64,000 bases of DNA from contig CADBZI010000013.1 of NCBI GenBank assembly GCA_902799015.1, positions 76,226 to 140,225 on the forward strand, in the 5' to 3' direction. Origin of the DNA: an uncultured Lachnospiraceae bacterium. GTDB taxonomy: Bacteria; Bacillota; Clostridia; Lachnospirales; Lachnospiraceae. Below the pieces are notes generated by a model, which was not told where the DNA came from, did not search any database, and saw only the letters and a list, made by a program, of their open reading frames with translations. This document shows positions 17,192 to 27,676 of this stretch, piece by piece; the first letter of the stretch is position 1, and every line of letters begins with the position of its first letter. The position numbers and the translations under genes were made by a program.

Positions 17192-19345
17192 GTGCAGATG
17201 TACAGAAAAACATTCAGTCAGGCAGCACGTACAGCGAGATATGTCATGGAGATGCTTCCGACGCTGAACCTTGACGCCTTGTTCTCGGATGAAAGCCCTT
17301 CCTATATAGAGCCGTTTGAACCACAGGTCGGAGATACGGTAACGATCCGCGTGCGGACGGCAAGAGCAAATGTGGATGAAGTCTGGATCCTGAGCGACCA
17401 TATGCGTGAGCGCATGGAGTATGAAAGGTCGTCCGGCCTTTTTGACTATTATGCCGCGAAGATCCGCCTCGGCCGGCAGGCCATGAGCTATTGCTTCGAG
17501 ATTATCAGCGGACCGATGCGGGTCGTACTGAACAAGAAGGGTATATCGGAACGGGCGGACAGCGAGAGCAGATTCCGGATCTGTCCGGGATTCTCTACGC
17601 CCGGCTGGGCAAAGGGAGCGGTCATGTACCAGATCTATACGGACCGTTTCTGCCGGGGGGATCAGAAGAACGATGTGCTTGATAACGAATACTCGTACAT
17701 CGGGAACCCGGTGCATCATGTACAGGACTGGTTTCAAAGACCCGCGGCGATGGATGTGGGGAATTTCTACGGAGGAGATCTGGAGGGGGTAAGGCAGAAG
17801 CTGGATTATCTGCAGGACCTCGGGATCGAAGTCATCTATTTCAATCCTCTGTTTGTATCCCCCTCCAATCATAAATATGACACGCAGGATTATGATCATA
17901 TCGATCCGCACATCGGTGTCCTTCAGGTGGATGAGGGCGAGGTGCTTGCGCCGGGATGCACAGAGAATGCCGATTCTTCCCGGTATGTCTGCAGAGTGAC
18001 GAGAAAAGAGAATCTGGAAGCCTCGGACCGGCTCTTCATCGAGCTGGTGAAGGAAGCGCACAGCCGTGGGATCCGCGTAATCCTGGACGGTGTATTCAAT
18101 CACTGCGGTTCCTTCAACAAATGGCTGGACCGCGAAAAGATCTACAGCTCCTCGCAGGAATATGAGAAGGGAGCCTATCTCAGCAGTGAGTCTCCGTATG
18201 CGGATTTTTTCCTGTTTCAGGAGAAGGATCCCTCCGCGTGGCCGGACAACGATTCCTATCAGGGGTGGTGGGAGCATAAAACTCTCCCGAAGCTGAATTA
18301 TGAGGGATCGGAACATCTGACCGCCTACATCCTGAAAATCGCCCGAAAATGGGTTTCCCCCCCTTATTGTGCGGACGGATGGCGGCTTGATGTGGCGGCG
18401 GACCTCGGCCAGAGTCCGGAGTTCAATCACAGATTCTGGAAGGCGTTCCGCCATGAAGTCAAGAAGGCGAACCCGGATGCGCTGATCATCGCAGAACATT
18501 ACGGGGACGCCGGGCTGTGGCTTCAGGGAGATGAATGGGACACCATCATGAACTATGATGCGTTCATGGAACCGGTCACCTGGTTTTTCACCGGGATGGA
18601 GAAACACTCCGACGAATATCTGGAGGGACAGTACGGGAACGCGGACTCCTTCTTCGGATCCATGCGTTACCATATGTGTGAATTCATGGAGCCGTCGCTT
18701 CTGTGTTCCATGAATCAGCTCTCGAATCATGATCATTCCCGTTTCCTGACAAGAACGAATCATCTTGTCGGACGCGCGGCGGATTTTTCCTATGACGCGG
18801 CTTCCGAGGGGGTGGATCCGGCCGTGATGCGGGAGGCGGTTCTCCTGCAGATGACATGGCCCGGGGCTCCCACGCTGTATTATGGAGACGAAGCCGGGCT
18901 GACGGGATTTACCGATCCGGACAACCGGAGAACCTATCCGTGGGGAAGAGAAGACAGGCAGATGCTCGCATTTTATAAGAGTGCAATCGCGATGCATAAG
19001 AACCATCCGGTTCTGAAGACGGGCTCGATCAAGTTTCTCGGCGGCGGTTATCAGTATATTGCGTATGCCAGATTTGATGACAGAGAGCAGATCGCCTGCC
19101 TGTTTAACAACGGATCGGAGCAGATTCAGGTTACAGTTCCTGTCTGGACAGCCGGCGTGAACACAGATTCCACGATGACGCGGATCTTCCTCACAGACGC
19201 CGCGTCGTATACGACGCAGCGGAAGGTATACCGCGTCAATCAGGGAGAACTGACGATCAGCCTTGACGCGCGCTCCGGCGTGGTGCTTTCCTCCCGGCCT
19301 GAGAGGGAGATGAAAAGCAGCCGGCTGAAGCAGGTCCGATCATGA
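17192..19345 (+). CDS. Glycoside hydrolase family 13 alpha-amylase (neopullulanase/cyclomaltodextrinase-like)
   Basis: A 717-residue GH13 enzyme acting on alpha-1,4 and possibly alpha-1,6 glucans. Residues 40-130 form an N-terminal beta-sandwich like that of cyclomaltodextrinases. The barrel has the four conserved regions: DGVFNHCG, GWRLDVA with the nucleophile Asp, LIIAEHYG with the acid/base Glu, and LSNHDHSR with the transition-state Asp. There is no signal peptide, so it should act inside the cell on imported maltodextrin or cyclodextrin. It is longer than typical family members, mainly from an insert near residues 245-270 between the first catalytic strands. Start is GTG 17192 or ATG 17198. 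The ddl gene follows after 44 bp. Confidence 0.93.
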   Translation: MQMYRKTFSQAARTARYVMEMLPTLNLDALFSDESPSYIEPFEPQVGDTVTIRVRTARANVDEVWILSDHMRERMEYERSSGLFDYYAAKIRLGRQAMSYCFEIISGPMRVVLNKKGISERADSESRFRICPGFSTPGWAKGAVMYQIYTDRFCRGDQKNDVLDNEYSYIGNPVHHVQDWFQRPAAMDVGNFYGGDLEGVRQKLDYLQDLGIEVIYFNPLFVSPSNHKYDTQDYDHIDPHIGVLQVDEGEVLAPGCTENADSSRYVCRVTRKENLEASDRLFIELVKEAHSRGIRVILDGVFNHCGSFNKWLDREKIYSSSQEYEKGAYLSSESPYADFFLFQEKDPSAWPDNDSYQGWWEHKTLPKLNYEGSEHLTAYILKIARKWVSPPYCADGWRLDVAADLGQSPEFNHRFWKAFRHEVKKANPDALIIAEHYGDAGLWLQGDEWDTIMNYDAFMEPVTWFFTGMEKHSDEYLEGQYGNADSFFGSMRYHMCEFMEPSLLCSMNQLSNHDHSRFLTRTNHLVGRAADFSYDAASEGVDPAVMREAVLLQMTWPGAPTLYYGDEAGLTGFTDPDNRRTYPWGREDRQMLAFYKSAIAMHKNHPVLKTGSIKFLGGGYQYIAYARFDDREQIACLFNNGSEQIQVTVPVWTAGVNTDSTMTRIFLTDAASYTTQRKVYRVNQGELTISLDARSGVVLSSRPEREMKSSRLKQVRS

Positions 19346-19389
19346 GACGGGAAAGCAGCATCATTGAGAATAAAGGGGAGGGGCATATT

Positions 19390-20427
19390 ATGAAAATTGT
19401 TGTGCTGGCCGGAGGAATCAGTACGGAACGGGAGATCTCGATCGTATCGGGAACACAGGTATGCAAAGCGCTTCGAAGCAGGCATCACAGAGCGATCCTG
19501 ATCGATGTGTTCTGCGGGGACAACCGGATCGGAGAAGATCTGAAAGGCGCATTTGCGAAGGACTACGATGTGGACGCGGATGCGGCGTATATCCGCTCCT
19601 TTGACAGCAAGCTGGAAAAGATGAAATCGCGCAGGTCTTTCTTCGGTCCGAATGTGGTAGCGCTGTGCATGGAAGCAGATTGCGTTTTCATGGCGCTGCA
19701 TGGATCAAACGGAGAAGACGGGAAGATCCAGGCGGTTTTTGAACTGATGGGGATTGCCTACACCGGGTGCAGCTATCTGGGAAGCGCGCTGGCCATGGAT
19801 AAGGACATGACCAAGCAGCTGTTCCGCGAGAACGGCGTGCCGACTCCGCACGGGATCGTTCTGCACAAGGGGGATCAGGTGAAGAAGGCATCGGAAAACG
19901 GCGTCGGTCTTCCCTGCGTGGTCAAGCCTGCCTGCGGCGGGTCGAGCGTCGGCGTCAGCATCCCGAGGACAGAGAAGGCGTACCGGGAAGCGGTTGAAGA
20001 CGCGTTCTCCTATGAGGATGTGCTGATCGTGGAGCAGTACGTCAGCGGACGAGAGTTCTCCTGCGGTATCGTGGACGGAGAGGCTTATCCGGTCATCGAG
20101 ATTGCGCCGCTCCACGGATTTTATGATTACACGAACAAATACAAGGCGGGATCTACGGTGGAGACATGTCCTGCGGACATCTCCAAAGAGCTGTCGAACC
20201 GGATTCAGAAAGCGAGCCTGGCTGCGTACCACGCGCTTCATCTGAACAGCTACGGCAGAATCGATGTGATGATGGATGAGAATGAGAATGTCTACTGCCT
20301 CGAGGCGAATACCCTTCCGGGCATGACGCCGACCAGCCTGCTTCCGCAGGAAGCTGCCGCAATCGGCATGGATTTTCCTGCTTTGTGTGAGAAGCTGATT
20401 GAAGTGTCCTTAAAGAGAGGAAATTGA
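19390..20427 (+). CDS. ddl: D-alanine--D-alanine ligase
   Basis: A 345-residue ATP-grasp enzyme that joins two D-alanines for the peptidoglycan stem peptide. The N-terminal GGISTEREIS, the grasp region VVKPACGGSSVGVS, and the ENVYCLEANTLPGMTPTSL metal-binding end are present. ATG 19390 is chosen for its GGGGAGGGG ribosome site; an in-frame start at 19342 would overlap the amylase stop. Next to murF, so the D-Ala-D-Ala product and the enzyme that uses it are encoded together. The gene is not a vanA-type ligase by context, but the specificity loop was not checked in detail. Confidence 0.95.
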   Translation: MKIVVLAGGISTEREISIVSGTQVCKALRSRHHRAILIDVFCGDNRIGEDLKGAFAKDYDVDADAAYIRSFDSKLEKMKSRRSFFGPNVVALCMEADCVFMALHGSNGEDGKIQAVFELMGIAYTGCSYLGSALAMDKDMTKQLFRENGVPTPHGIVLHKGDQVKKASENGVGLPCVVKPACGGSSVGVSIPRTEKAYREAVEDAFSYEDVLIVEQYVSGREFSCGIVDGEAYPVIEIAPLHGFYDYTNKYKAGSTVETCPADISKELSNRIQKASLAAYHALHLNSYGRIDVMMDENENVYCLEANTLPGMTPTSLLPQEAAAIGMDFPALCEKLIEVSLKRGN

Positions 20428-20437
20428 GGAGAACGGT

Positions 20438-21979
20438 ATGCAGGGTCTTACGATCGGAATGATAGAAGAAGCGACAGGCGGAATGCTCCACCTGTCTTTT
20501 CAAAACGAGGACGGAAGCTTTGTGGATCTGGACCGGACGAATCTGTCTATGGCGGATGCGCGGGGGATGGAGGCTTATGAACGGACGTTGAAGACGGAGG
20601 TGTCCTCGATTGTGACAGACAGCCGGAAGGCACAGGAAGGCTCTGTGTTCGGGGCAATTGCCGGCGCGCGCTCGGACGGACATGATTATATTCCATCCGT
20701 ATTCCGGCAGGGAGCCGTCTGCGCGCTGTCGGAACGTCTGCTGGACAAAAAGGCTGTGTTCGGGGAAGACACAGCTTTTGCGGGTGTGCGCGCATGGATC
20801 CTGGTTGAGAATACCATCGCAGCGCTTGGAGCGATTGCGAAGTGCTATCTTGATCTGCTCCGGATTCCGGTGGTCGGGATTACCGGCTCGGTGGGGAAGA
20901 CCTCGACCAAGGAGATGATCGCATCGGTTCTGTCTGTCCGGTTCCGGACAAAGAAAACGGAAGGGAATTTTAACAATGAGCTTGGCCTTCCGCTGACGGT
21001 GTTCGGACTGGAAAAAGAGGATGAGATCGCGGTTCTGGAGATGGGCGTGAGCCATTTCGGGGATATGACGACGCTTGCGAAGATCGCGCGTCCCGGGAGG
21101 ATGGTCATCACAAACATCGGAACCTGCCACCTGGAATTTCTGAAGGACCGGGAGGGTGTCTTCCGCGCCAAAACCGAGGTCTTTGACTATATGCGGCCGG
21201 GATCTTCCGTTTTCCTGAACGGAAATGACGATCTTCTGAGAAGGGTCAGCGAGGCAGCCGGAAGCGCACCGGTATTCTTTGGCGTAGACAGCACTCTGGA
21301 GGGCGTATCGGATCTTTCCGCAGGCAGCATGATTGCGTATCCGGCTGACCTTCCCGCCAAGCGGTGCGTCAGGGTTACCTCCGTCAAAGGACTGGGCTTC
21401 GAAGGCTCCGCGTGTACCATCGAAACTCCGGAGGGGACCTTTACGGCGAGGATTCCGGTTCCGGGGATTCACAACTGCTCCAATGCCGCGGCCGCGACGG
21501 CAGTGGGCTTAAGCTTCGGCATGACCCTGGAAGAGATCAGAAAGGGAATCGAATCCGCCCAAACGATCTCCGGACGCTTCCGGATCAGAAAAACGGAAGA
21601 CAAAACCGTGATCGATGACTGCTACAACGCGAATCCCGTTTCCATGAAGTCTTCGCTGATGGTTCTGTCCCAGGCACAGGGGAGAAGATGTGCCGTGCTC
21701 GGAGACATGGGAGAGCTTGGCGAGGAGGAGGTCCTTCTGCACGAAAAAACCGGCGCATTTGCGGCTGCGTGTGTGGATCATCTCATCACGATCGGCCCCC
21801 TTTCCCGTGCCATGTATGAAGCGGCACGCAAGGCGGCTCCTTCTTTGTCTGTGTCCTGGTATGAAAGCGTGGAGGCGTTTCTGGAACATGCCGGGGAGGA
21901 GATCAGGGCCGGAGATACGGTTCTGGTCAAGGCGAGCCATTTCATGCAGTTTGACAGGATTGTGGAGGCGCTGACATGA
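20438..21979 (+). CDS. murF: UDP-N-acetylmuramoyl-tripeptide--D-alanyl-D-alanine ligase
   Basis: A 513-residue Mur ligase that adds D-Ala-D-Ala to the UDP-MurNAc-tripeptide in the cytoplasm. The N-terminal substrate domain carries VTDSRKAQEGSVFGAI, the central domain the P-loop GITGSVGKTSTKEMI (near residue 147), then EGNFNNELGLPLT and the C-terminal DDCYNANPVSMK. A stretch of about 30 residues near the N-terminus (residues 18-50) is longer than usual. It overlaps pth by four bases and follows ddl by 10 bp. Confidence 0.96.
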   Translation: MQGLTIGMIEEATGGMLHLSFQNEDGSFVDLDRTNLSMADARGMEAYERTLKTEVSSIVTDSRKAQEGSVFGAIAGARSDGHDYIPSVFRQGAVCALSERLLDKKAVFGEDTAFAGVRAWILVENTIAALGAIAKCYLDLLRIPVVGITGSVGKTSTKEMIASVLSVRFRTKKTEGNFNNELGLPLTVFGLEKEDEIAVLEMGVSHFGDMTTLAKIARPGRMVITNIGTCHLEFLKDREGVFRAKTEVFDYMRPGSSVFLNGNDDLLRRVSEAAGSAPVFFGVDSTLEGVSDLSAGSMIAYPADLPAKRCVRVTSVKGLGFEGSACTIETPEGTFTARIPVPGIHNCSNAAAATAVGLSFGMTLEEIRKGIESAQTISGRFRIRKTEDKTVIDDCYNANPVSMKSSLMVLSQAQGRRCAVLGDMGELGEEEVLLHEKTGAFAAACVDHLITIGPLSRAMYEAARKAAPSLSVSWYESVEAFLEHAGEEIRAGDTVLVKASHFMQFDRIVEALT

Positions 21980-22557
21980 TGATTATCGCCGGGCTCGGGA
22001 ATCCCGGACGCAAATATGAAAAGACAAGACATAACTGCGGATTCGAAGCGCTGGACATCCTTGCCGACAGCTGCGGGATCCGCGTAACGCAGGAGAAGTT
22101 CCGTTCCCTGTGCGGCAGCGGTGTGATCGACGCTGTTCCGGTGCTGCTGATCAAGCCGCAGACCTTTATGAACCTCAGCGGTGAGGCGGTGCGCGCCGCC
22201 TGCGATTATTACCAGGCAGATCCCGCTTCCCAGCTGATTGTCCTGTATGATGACATCAGCCTGGAGCCGGGCCGGATCCGCGTCCGCCAAAGAGGCTCGG
22301 CGGGCGGACACAATGGAATGAAGAGTATTATCCAGATGCTTGGAACGGATCAGTTTCTCCGGGTCCGGATCGGCACGGGGCACAAGCCGGAAGCCTATGC
22401 GCAGGTGGACTGGGTGCTGGGGCATTTTCCCCTGTCAGAGCGCGTGACCATGGCGGAAGCTTTTGAAAAGGCTTCGAGCGCTGCCAGAGCGCTTCTGACA
22501 CAGCCGCCGGAGAAGGTCATGAGTGCGTTTAACGCAGCAGGAGAGTCAGCTATATGA
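21976..22557 (+). CDS. pth: Peptidyl-tRNA hydrolase
   Basis: A 193-residue enzyme that releases peptides from stalled peptidyl-tRNA, recycling tRNA. Conserved elements are GLGNPGRKYEKTRHNCGF with the catalytic His, KPQTFMNLSGEAV, and DDISLEPGRIRVRQRGSAGG with the catalytic Asp region and HNG. Start is ATG 21976 or the next codon, ATG 21979; both overlap or abut the murF stop. It is followed by mfd with a four-base overlap, the usual pth-mfd order of Bacillota. Confidence 0.96.
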   Translation: MMIIAGLGNPGRKYEKTRHNCGFEALDILADSCGIRVTQEKFRSLCGSGVIDAVPVLLIKPQTFMNLSGEAVRAACDYYQADPASQLIVLYDDISLEPGRIRVRQRGSAGGHNGMKSIIQMLGTDQFLRVRIGTGHKPEAYAQVDWVLGHFPLSERVTMAEAFEKASSAARALLTQPPEKVMSAFNAAGESAI

Positions 22558-25500
22558 TAAAAGCTTTGTATGCGCCGATGGAGGAGATGGAAGCGTTCCA
22601 GCAGATCCGGCGCAGAATGCAGAAGGCATATCAGGGAATGATTCTTGCAGGCGGCTGTATTGATTCCCAGAAAGCGCACCTGATCGGGTGCCTTTCCCGG
22701 GATTATCCGGTCACCTGCATTCTTGCGCCGGATGACCTGCGCGCACGGGAGATCTGTGAGAATTACCGGATCTTTGACGAGCACGTACTTCTCTACCCGG
22801 CGCGGGATTTCCTTTTCTTTCAGGCAGATCTGCAGAGTCGTACGCTGACGACGCAGCGGGTGCGTTGTATGAAGGCGCTCGCGGATATCACAGCAGGACT
22901 CGGCCATGAGCGGGTTACGATTGTTCTGACACAGCGTTCTCTCATGAGCCACTGTATGAAGGCGGAAGACTGGATGGACGCGATTCGCTCCTACGCGCAG
23001 GGCGATGAGATGGATCCGCAGGAGGAGAAGAAGGTTCTCTCCCTCATGGGATATGAGCGGGTGGATCTGGTGGAGGAGGCCGGACAGTATGCGTCCAGGG
23101 GAGGAATTCTGGATATCTTCCCTCTGACGGAGGAGAATCCGGTCCGGATCGAGCTGTGGGGAGATGAGATCGACAGCATTCGATACTTCGACGCACAGTC
23201 CCAGAGAACGAAGGAACAGATTCAGCAGGTACGGGTCTATCCGGCCGCGGAATTCGTCACATCCCCATCGATTACGCGCAACGGACTGGAGCGGATCGAA
23301 AAAGAGGCAAAGGCGCTGGAGAAAAAGCTGCGCGGAATACAGAAAAACGAGGAGGCTTCGCGCGCCGCGAGAATCGCGAAGGATGTGAGAGAGCGGCTTG
23401 AGGACTTTGGGGACACCTCGGTGATGGAAGGTCTGTGCGACTATTTCTATCCGGATGCCGTCTCTTTGCTCGATTATTTCCCCGAGGGAACCGTATTCTT
23501 TATGGATGAGCCGTCCCGCGCGTCTCAGAGCACAAAAGAAGCGGAAGAAGAGTTCCAAGGCAGCCTGTCGCACAGGCTTGAAAAGGGGTCTGTACTGCCC
23601 GGACAGGCGAAGATGCTGTTTACCGGGAAACAGATCGAGGATCGGCTGTCGGCCAGAGGACTGGTCGGCCTGACGACCCACTCGGGTGCGAAGAGTCCCT
23701 ACCCGGTGTGCGCGCGCTATGAGATTCAGGCAGCCGGATGCGGTGTCTATAACAGCAATTTCGAGATGCTGGTGAAGGACCTGACCCGCTACAAGAGACA
23801 GAAATACCGCATCATACTGCTCTGTGCCTCGCGGACCAGGGGACAGCGCCTGGCACGGGATCTGACCGACAACGGCGTGATTGCATTTTACTCGGAGAAG
23901 GAGGACCGCATTCTTCAGGGCGGCGAGGTCATGGTCACCTACGGGAACACGCACCGGGGATACGAATACCCGATGCTGAAGTTCGCCGTGCTGAGCGAAT
24001 CGGATATCTTCGGACATCAGAGAAAGAAAAAGCGCAGGGCCCAGGAGCGTACCGGCAAGACCATTGCTTCCTTCACTTCGCTGAATCCCGGGGATTATGT
24101 GGTGCATGAGAATCACGGGATCGGAATCTACCGCGGCATAGAGAAGATCCTTTCAGACGGTGTCCAGAAGGACTACATGAAGATCGAGTATGCCGGGAAT
24201 TCCAATCTGTATGTCCTGGCAACGCAGCTGGACCTGATCCAGAAATACGCCGGAGCCGACGCAAAGAAGCCGAAGATCTCAAAGCTGGGCGGGGAGACCT
24301 GGTCGCGGACAAAGACCAGGGTCAGAGCCGCGGTGGAGGAGGTCGCGCAGGATCTTGTGGATCTGTACGCGGTGCGGGCAAACCGGAAGGGATACGCCTA
24401 CGGACCGGATACCTCGTTCCAGACGGAATTCGAGGAACTGTTTCCCTTCGACGAAACCCAGGATCAGCTGCAGGCGATCGAAGAGACAAAGAAGGATATG
24501 GAATCTTCGAAGATCATGGACCGGCTGATCTGCGGAGACGTGGGCTACGGCAAGACGGAAATTGCGATCCGCGCAGCCTTCAAGGCGGTATGTGAGAGCC
24601 GCCAGGCAGCCTTCCTGGTTCCGACGACGATCCTTGCGCAGCAGCATTACAATACCTTTCTTCAGAGAATGAAGGATTATCCGGTGCGCATCGGTATGCT
24701 GAGCCGCTTCAGCTCAAAGGCGGAAATGCAGCAGACGCTGAAGGATCTTGCATCCGGGCAGGTGGATATCGTGATCGGAACGCATCGCCTGCTCTCGGCC
24801 GATGTGAAGTTTAAGGATCTGGGACTTCTGATCATCGATGAAGAACAGCGCTTCGGCGTCGCACATAAGGAAAAGATCAAGAAAATGCGCAGTGACGTGG
24901 ATGTCCTCACCTTGACGGCCACGCCGATTCCGCGCACCCTGCATATGAGTCTTGCCGGGATCCGCGACATGAGCGTTCTGGAGGAGGCGCCGCAGGACCG
25001 TCTGCCGGTGCAGACCTTTGTCATGGAGTACAGTGACGAAACGATCCGGGAGGCGATTATCCGCGAGATCGCGCGGGGCGGCCAGGTCTATCTGGTATAC
25101 AATCATGTATCGACCATTGCCGATATGGCAGCAAGGGTTGCAGGCCTGGTGCCAGAGGCGCATGTGGTGTACACGCATGGCAGGATGCCGGCGAACAAGA
25201 TTGAGGATATCATGTATGATTTCATCAATCAGGAAGCGGATGTGCTGGTCACGACAACGATCATCGAGACAGGACTGCTGCGACGCGGATCGTCTCGGTC
25301 TGTCCCAGCTGTATCAGCTGCGCGGCCGCGTCGGGAGATCAAACCGGACTGCTTATGCATTTCTCATGTATCGTCCGGACCGGATTCTTCAGGACGCAGC
25401 CGAAAAGCGCCTTGGCGCGATCCGGGAGTACACGGAGCTGGGATCGGGATTTCGGATTGCCATGCGGGATCTTGAGATCCGCGGAGCCGGAAATCTCCTG

Positions 25501-26067
25501 GGAAAGGCACAATCCGGCCATATGGCGGAAGTCGGGTATGACCTTTACTGTAAGCTTCTGAATCAGTCGGTGATGCGGCTGAAAGGAGAGTCCGAGATCC
25601 GGGATGAATTTGAGACAGCCATCGACCTGAATATCGACGCGTTCCTTCCGGATTACTATATTCCGAACGAGGCACAGAAGCTGGACCTGTATAAGAGGAT
25701 CGCATCGATCACGGGGGAGGATGACTACGAAGATATGCTCGACGAGCTGATGGACCGCTATGGGGAGCCGCCGGCAAATGTTCAGAATCTTCTGAAGGCG
25801 GCGCTGATCAAGAGCATGGCGCACGACGCGTTTTTGACGGAGCTGACCCAGAAAGGAGCGGAGCTGCGCTTTACCTTCTGGGCAAAAGCGCCGATCAATG
25901 TAGACAAGGTCGGTCCGTTTATGGGAAAATACAAACGCAGGATGCGGTTTGTTGCCGGCGCGGACTCCTACTTCACTTATGCGCTGCCCGTGACAGGGGG
26001 TGTTGTGACGGATGTGCTCTCACAGGCAGGGGAGCTGATTGCGGCGATGAAGGAGGAGCTTTTCTGA
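22554..26067 (+). pseudogene. mfd: Transcription-repair coupling factor Mfd, interrupted by a deletion/frameshift
   Basis: Mfd removes RNA polymerase stalled at DNA damage and recruits UvrA. Two overlapping frames together encode it. The first (from 22554) holds the UvrB-like N-terminal part, the CarD-like RNA polymerase domain (NPGDYVVHENHGIGIYRG) and the translocase core GDVGYGKTE, IIDEEQRFGV and TATPIPRTLHM, up to TTTIIETGL at 25277. The second frame resumes at GAC 25282 with DADRLGLSQLYQLRGRVGRS and runs to the proper C-terminus. The family segment between them (about DI-N-N-TMIIH) is missing. A 29-bp loss at 25278-25281 would restore the frame and give about 1180 residues, the normal Mfd length. 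As written, the protein lacks motif VI and the C-terminal domain. A sequencing or assembly error is possible. Confidence 0.9.
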
Positions 26068-26078
26068 GTGAATAGCGG

Positions 26079-26107
26079 TTGAAGTTCCCGCGCAAACAAT
26101 ATATAAT
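26079..26107 (+). promoter_or_regulatory. Promoter of the PrsA-like gene
   Basis: TTGAAG (26079-26084), exact 17-nt spacer, TATAAT (26102-26107), 54 bp before the start codon. Confidence 0.75.
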
Positions 26108-26160
26108 GATCGGGTGTCCTTTGGGACACAGGAATCGGTAGCAAGAAGGAGAAGAGATCA

Positions 26161-27570
26161 ATGAATAAGGTTTGGAAGAAGGGCGCGGCGGTTGCGCTTG
26201 CAGCCGTGATGTGTGCGGGTGCCCTGAGCGGCTGCGGAAAGAAGTCCGAGGCGATCTCGGCTTTTACATTCAACGGGAAGAAGGTTGACGGAGACTTTGT
26301 GAATTTTGTTCTCCGGTTTGAGCAGGCCTCGCTTGACGATATCTATGCCTACTATGCATCGATGATGCAGCAGGATATCTGGTCGATGGATGACGGCCAG
26401 GGTCTGGGCGTTACCACATGGGACAACTTCAAGTCGAATATCGGAACCGATATCGAGAAGCTTCTTCTGGCCGAAGAGCATGCGGCAGATTTTGACGCAG
26501 TCCTGACGGAGGATGAGAAGAAGGCGATTTCGGATGCGACGGCGAAGTTCCTTGCGGATAATGATAAAGATGCCCTTGCTTCCATGAGCGCAACGCAGGA
26601 GACGGTAGAGCGTTATCTGACACTCAGCACCATCAAGTCCAAGGTTGAGGCCGGAATGTGTGTGGACGTTGACACGAACGTGTCTGACGAAGAAGCGGCC
26701 CAGAGAACGGTGGAATATATCCGTTACACTCCGTCGACCGAGTCACAGACCGAGGCACAGTCCGAGAGCGAGATGGCCGGAACCGAGGCAGAGGCGCCGA
26801 ATACGGTTGAGACGGAAGCTGAGACAGCCGTGGCTATGACAGAAGGGGAGACCAGCGTTGTCGAAACCGAGCCGGCGAAGAAGACAAAGGCTTCCGGAGC
26901 CGCAAAGGAGGAGACCGAGCGCGCGCAGGCAGTGACGGAAGCAGAGCAGACTGTCACGGAAGCGCAGCAGGCTGTGACGGAAGCTCAGAGCGAGACCGAG
27001 GATCCGGCGATGGCCGAGGCGAAGGTCAAATACCGTGCGATGGCGGAAGAAAAGCTCGAAGAGATCAAGAGCGGCGAGACAGATTTCGAGACAGCCGCTG
27101 CGGCAGTCACAGAGGAAGCGATTCCGGGCGTGACGAATTCTTCTTACACATTCGGCAAGGATGACACCTATCCGGATGCCGCGATCATCGAAGCCACGAA
27201 TGACCTTGAGGATGACACGCTGGTGGAGGAGCTCGTCGAGGTGGATGACTCCTGGTACATCCTGTATGTCAAGGACGCATTCGATGAGGGAGCCACTGAG
27301 AAGAAGAAGGAAGAGATCGTTGAGGAACGCAAGACGGAAAAGATCAACGAGGTATACGACGAGTGGATGAAGGACGCGAAGTTTGAGGCGGACTCCGCCA
27401 AGCTTGCCGAGATCCTGAAGGATCGCAGCTACACCGCGCCCAAGTCAAATGAAACCGAGGCGGAAACACAACAGGGCGGTACACTGGGAGATGCTTCCGT
27501 AGAGACGGAGCTTCATCTGGAAGTGACGTATGAAACCGATATGGTCGTGGAGACGGAATCGGAAACATAA
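26161..27570 (+). CDS. PrsA/SurA-like peptidylprolyl isomerase lipoprotein with an inserted linker
   Basis: A 469-residue lipoprotein (lipobox LSGC, Cys 25) predicted to help secreted proteins fold at the outer membrane face. Residues 30-185 resemble the SurA/PrsA N-terminal helical domain. A parvulin-like domain seems to begin at VEYIRYTP (184-191), but instead of continuing it is interrupted by about 90 residues rich in Thr, Glu and Ala, including repeats of the AVTEAQ type (257-276). The parvulin helix then resumes with AKVKYRAMAEEKLEEIKSG (287 on) and runs to DDSWYILYVKDAF. The C-terminus is again Thr/Glu-rich. Catalytic residues of parvulin are not clearly recognisable, so isomerase activity is uncertain. 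It has its own promoter and terminator. Confidence 0.8.
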   Translation: MNKVWKKGAAVALAAVMCAGALSGCGKKSEAISAFTFNGKKVDGDFVNFVLRFEQASLDDIYAYYASMMQQDIWSMDDGQGLGVTTWDNFKSNIGTDIEKLLLAEEHAADFDAVLTEDEKKAISDATAKFLADNDKDALASMSATQETVERYLTLSTIKSKVEAGMCVDVDTNVSDEEAAQRTVEYIRYTPSTESQTEAQSESEMAGTEAEAPNTVETEAETAVAMTEGETSVVETEPAKKTKASGAAKEETERAQAVTEAEQTVTEAQQAVTEAQSETEDPAMAEAKVKYRAMAEEKLEEIKSGETDFETAAAAVTEEAIPGVTNSSYTFGKDDTYPDAAIIEATNDLEDDTLVEELVEVDDSWYILYVKDAFDEGATEKKKEEIVEERKTEKINEVYDEWMKDAKFEADSAKLAEILKDRSYTAPKSNETEAETQQGGTLGDASVETELHLEVTYETDMVVETESET

Positions 27571-27582
27571 AGATCCATCATG

Positions 27583-27612
27583 AAAACGGCAGGAATTCTT
27601 CCTGCCGTTTTT
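27583..27612 (+). terminator. Terminator of the PrsA-like gene
   Basis: AAAACGGCAGGAA/TTCCTGCCGTTTT stem with a short TTC loop, ending in a TTTTT run. The symmetry would also allow function on the - strand. Confidence 0.92.
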
Positions 27613-27676
27613 GAAATGATCTTACCTGGAATCTGGAATCAAGTTGGATGGAAAACAGGACAGGAGGGACCACTGA

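Noticed and set aside
22554-25475. Treating the 973-residue frame as a naturally short Mfd
   Set aside because: The reading frame loses all Mfd similarity exactly at the motif V end, and the missing C-terminal part is found intact in the next frame.
27613-27676. Expected purine riboswitch ahead of xpt
   Set aside because: Only a terminator and a short leader are present; the conserved aptamer loops were not found.
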